Shown here piece after piece: positions 62,707 through 64,000 of a stretch of DNA of 64,000 bases. This DNA is from Mucilaginibacter terrenus. Lineage in GTDB: Bacteria > Bacteroidota > Bacteroidia > Sphingobacteriales > Sphingobacteriaceae. Position numbers and translations under genes: made by a program. The first letter of the stretch is position 1; every line of letters starts with the position of its first letter. The notes under the pieces were generated by a model, which was given only the letters and a program-made list of their open reading frames with translations, was not told the origin of the DNA and made no database searches. The DNA is taken from positions 2,108,001 to 2,172,000 of the forward strand of contig NZ_QWDE01000001.1 of the NCBI RefSeq assembly GCF_003432065.1, read 5' to 3'.

Positions 62707-62857
62707 TTATTCTGATTAATACGGGTTAATAATCGCGCAAAATTGCTCATATTCATACGAATTTTAAGAAAGTGGAGTTATTAACTATTACTTAGTTTTA
62801 ACGCCGAAATTTCGGCTGACGCTGAACATTTTCATGAATATTGGAGCACTTTATTGT

Positions 62858-62865
62858 TAACTTTG
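62858..62865 (+). promoter_or_regulatory. -7 element of mreB
   Basis: TAACTTTG matches TAnnTTTG 24 nt before the mreB ATG. A TTG lies 14 nt upstream rather than at the usual spacing. Confidence 0.4.
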
Positions 62866-62889
62866 CAAATTATTTGACACATACGCCAC

Positions 62890-63912
62890 ATGGGTTTATT
62901 CAATTTTTTCACACAAGAGATAGCTATTGACCTGGGTACCGCAAATACCCTCATTATACATAACGATAAAGTTGTTGTTGACGAACCGTCGATAGTTGCT
63001 TTTGACCGTACCACAAATAAGGTTATTGCAATTGGCCGCCAAGCCATGCAAATGGAAGGAAAAACCCACGATAACATCCGTACCGTAAGGCCGCTTAAAG
63101 ATGGTGTAATTGCCGACTTTAACGCTGCCGAGCTAATGATCCGCGGGATGATCAAAATGATCAACCAGGGTAAAGGATGGTTCTTTCCGTCATTGCGTAT
63201 GGTTATCTGCATTCCATCCGGCATCACCGAGGTAGAAAAACGTGCCGTACGTGACAGTGCCGAAATTGCCGGCGCTAAGGAAGTATACCTGATATACGAG
63301 CCAATGGCTGCTGCTGTAGGTATTGGCATTGACGTAGAAGAACCAATGGGTAACATGATCATCGATATCGGTGGTGGCACCACCGAGATCGCCGTGATTG
63401 CCTTGTCGGGTATTGTTTGTGATCAATCCATCCGTGTAGCGGGAGATAACTTTGACTCCGACATTGTACAGTACATTCGCCGCCAGCACAACATAATGAT
63501 TGGTGACCGTACTGCTGAAAAGATAAAGATAGAAGTAGGTGCAGCACTTCCGGAACTTACCGAACCACCTGCAGATTTTGCAGTTCAAGGGCGCGACTTG
63601 ATGACAGGTGTACCAAAACAGATCACCGTATCATACACTGAAATTGCACACTGCCTTGATAAATCAATCTCTAAAATTGAAGAAGCGATATTAAAGGCAT
63701 TGGAAATAACTCCACCGGAGCTTTCTGCGGATATTTACCAAACCGGCATTTACCTTACCGGCGGCGGCGCATTGCTGCGCGGGCTTGATAAACGCGTAGC
63801 TGCCAAAACCAAACTGCCCGTGCACGTGGCTGAAGACCCGCTTCGTGCTGTGGTACGCGGCACCGGCACCGCCCTTAAAAATATTGGTAATTTTAAGTTC
63901 TTAATGCAATAG
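62890..63912 (+). CDS. mreB: Rod-shape-determining protein MreB
   Basis: The 340-residue bacterial actin has phosphate-1 EIAIDLGTANTLI near residues 9-21, EPSIVAFDRTTNKVIAIGRQA, and phosphate-2 NMIIDIGGGTTEIAVIALSG near 157-176. It continues with VAGDNFDSDIVQYIRRQHN, then adenosine motif IYLTGGGALLRGLD near 290. It forms membrane filaments that guide cell-wall elongation. The length is complete. Downstream mreC is not in the window. Confidence 0.97.
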   Translation: MGLFNFFTQEIAIDLGTANTLIIHNDKVVVDEPSIVAFDRTTNKVIAIGRQAMQMEGKTHDNIRTVRPLKDGVIADFNAAELMIRGMIKMINQGKGWFFPSLRMVICIPSGITEVEKRAVRDSAEIAGAKEVYLIYEPMAAAVGIGIDVEEPMGNMIIDIGGGTTEIAVIALSGIVCDQSIRVAGDNFDSDIVQYIRRQHNIMIGDRTAEKIKIEVGAALPELTEPPADFAVQGRDLMTGVPKQITVSYTEIAHCLDKSISKIEEAILKALEITPPELSADIYQTGIYLTGGGALLRGLDKRVAAKTKLPVHVAEDPLRAVVRGTGTALKNIGNFKFLMQ

Positions 63913-63916
63913 TAAA

Positions 63917-63987
63917 AAGAGAGACAAGAATCAAGAGTCAGGAATTAAGAACGTCTTCTCTCTTGATTCCTAACTCTTGTCTCTAAT
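63917..63987. repeat. Long imperfect hairpin of AAGAGTCA-type repeat
   Basis: AGAGACAAGA pairs with TCTTGTCTCT at the two ends, and inside them GTCAGGAATTAAGA pairs with TCTTGATTCCTAAC with a small offset. The left arm is itself made of repeating AAGA-TCA units. It follows the mreB stop within about 5 nt and may end its transcription, but there is no poly-T tail. Hairpins of this composition are common between genes in Sphingobacteriaceae by my recollection. Confidence 0.6.
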
Positions 63988-64000
63988 CTCGAAACTTCCA

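Noticed and set aside
1..64000. Insertion sequences, prophage genes, toxin-antitoxin or defence islands
   Set aside because: No transposase, integrase, phage structural, restriction-modification, Cas or toxin family is recognisable among the coding regions.

Overview
The window looks like the chromosome of a Bacteroidota species, most likely family Sphingobacteriaceae (Mucilaginibacter or Pedobacter relatives). This rests on TAnnTTTG-type -7 promoter elements, the near absence of Shine-Dalgarno sequences, many SPII lipoproteins with short lipoboxes, and family content (DUF5916, DUF5672, PAS kinases with an SHNLRS H-box, Reg_prop propellers, DnaX/MreB/PurH of Bacteroidota type). The species is inferred, not proven. 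I see no transposase, phage gene, CRISPR array or rRNA. The accessory interest lies in intergenic elements and regulation.

Region 1 (1-11.8 kb, minus strand) is a surface-polysaccharide locus. One long operon runs wza-like OPX, Wzc-like PCP/tyrosine kinase, Wzm/Wzt ABC exporter, GT2, hexapeptide acetyltransferase, three more glycosyltransferase-type genes, then a CDP-paratose epimerase-like gene cut by the window edge. Another glycosyltransferase gene lies just upstream. Region 2 (12-25 kb) is housekeeping and sensing: GlxA/AraC regulator divergent from an AHSA1 protein, tRNA-Gln, a decayed cupin, a DUF5916 protein, and a SAM-I riboswitch that leads into a 1-Cys peroxiredoxin followed after 14 nt by tRNA-Cys. 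A PAS histidine kinase with its response regulator, manA and icd follow. Region 3 (25-38 kb) holds dnaX flanked by two hyperacidic proteins, a 790-residue secreted protein, rpsF-rpsR-rplI with a textbook promoter, mtgA, small conserved proteins and an Fe-S redox operon interrupted by a DUF2750 gene.

Region 4 (38-47 kb) has tRNA-Phe, a CrtI/CrtO-like oxidoreductase, a secreted propeller protein, an 883-residue dehydrogenase/HEAT/cytochrome c protein, and crtB-idi divergent from a CarH-type B12 photoreceptor gene. A perfect 11-bp inverted repeat sits between the two putative -7 elements there. Region 5 (47-64 kb) carries a DUF892 protein, a zinc alcohol dehydrogenase, an SDR, a DUF6766 protein, a Tat-exported TIM-barrel protein, a phosphosugar mutase, a LOV-domain histidine kinase with response regulator, a lysylphosphatidylglycerol-synthase-like membrane protein, a phosphodiesterase, purH and mreB.

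The best candidates for something undescribed are: (i) a ~205-bp dispersed intergenic element (copies at 11.9 and 55.0 kb, a partial copy at 39.9 kb) with collinear conserved blocks and a hairpin whose stem sequence differs between copies; (ii) an apparently wider architecture in which short TGTNNN words occur in pairs 9-10 bp apart, with a different word at each locus (TGTTCA, TGTAACA, TGTCCC); (iii) a SAM riboswitch-peroxiredoxin-tRNA-Cys unit; and (iv) a light-response neighbourhood combining CarH, a LOV kinase and carotenoid genes.
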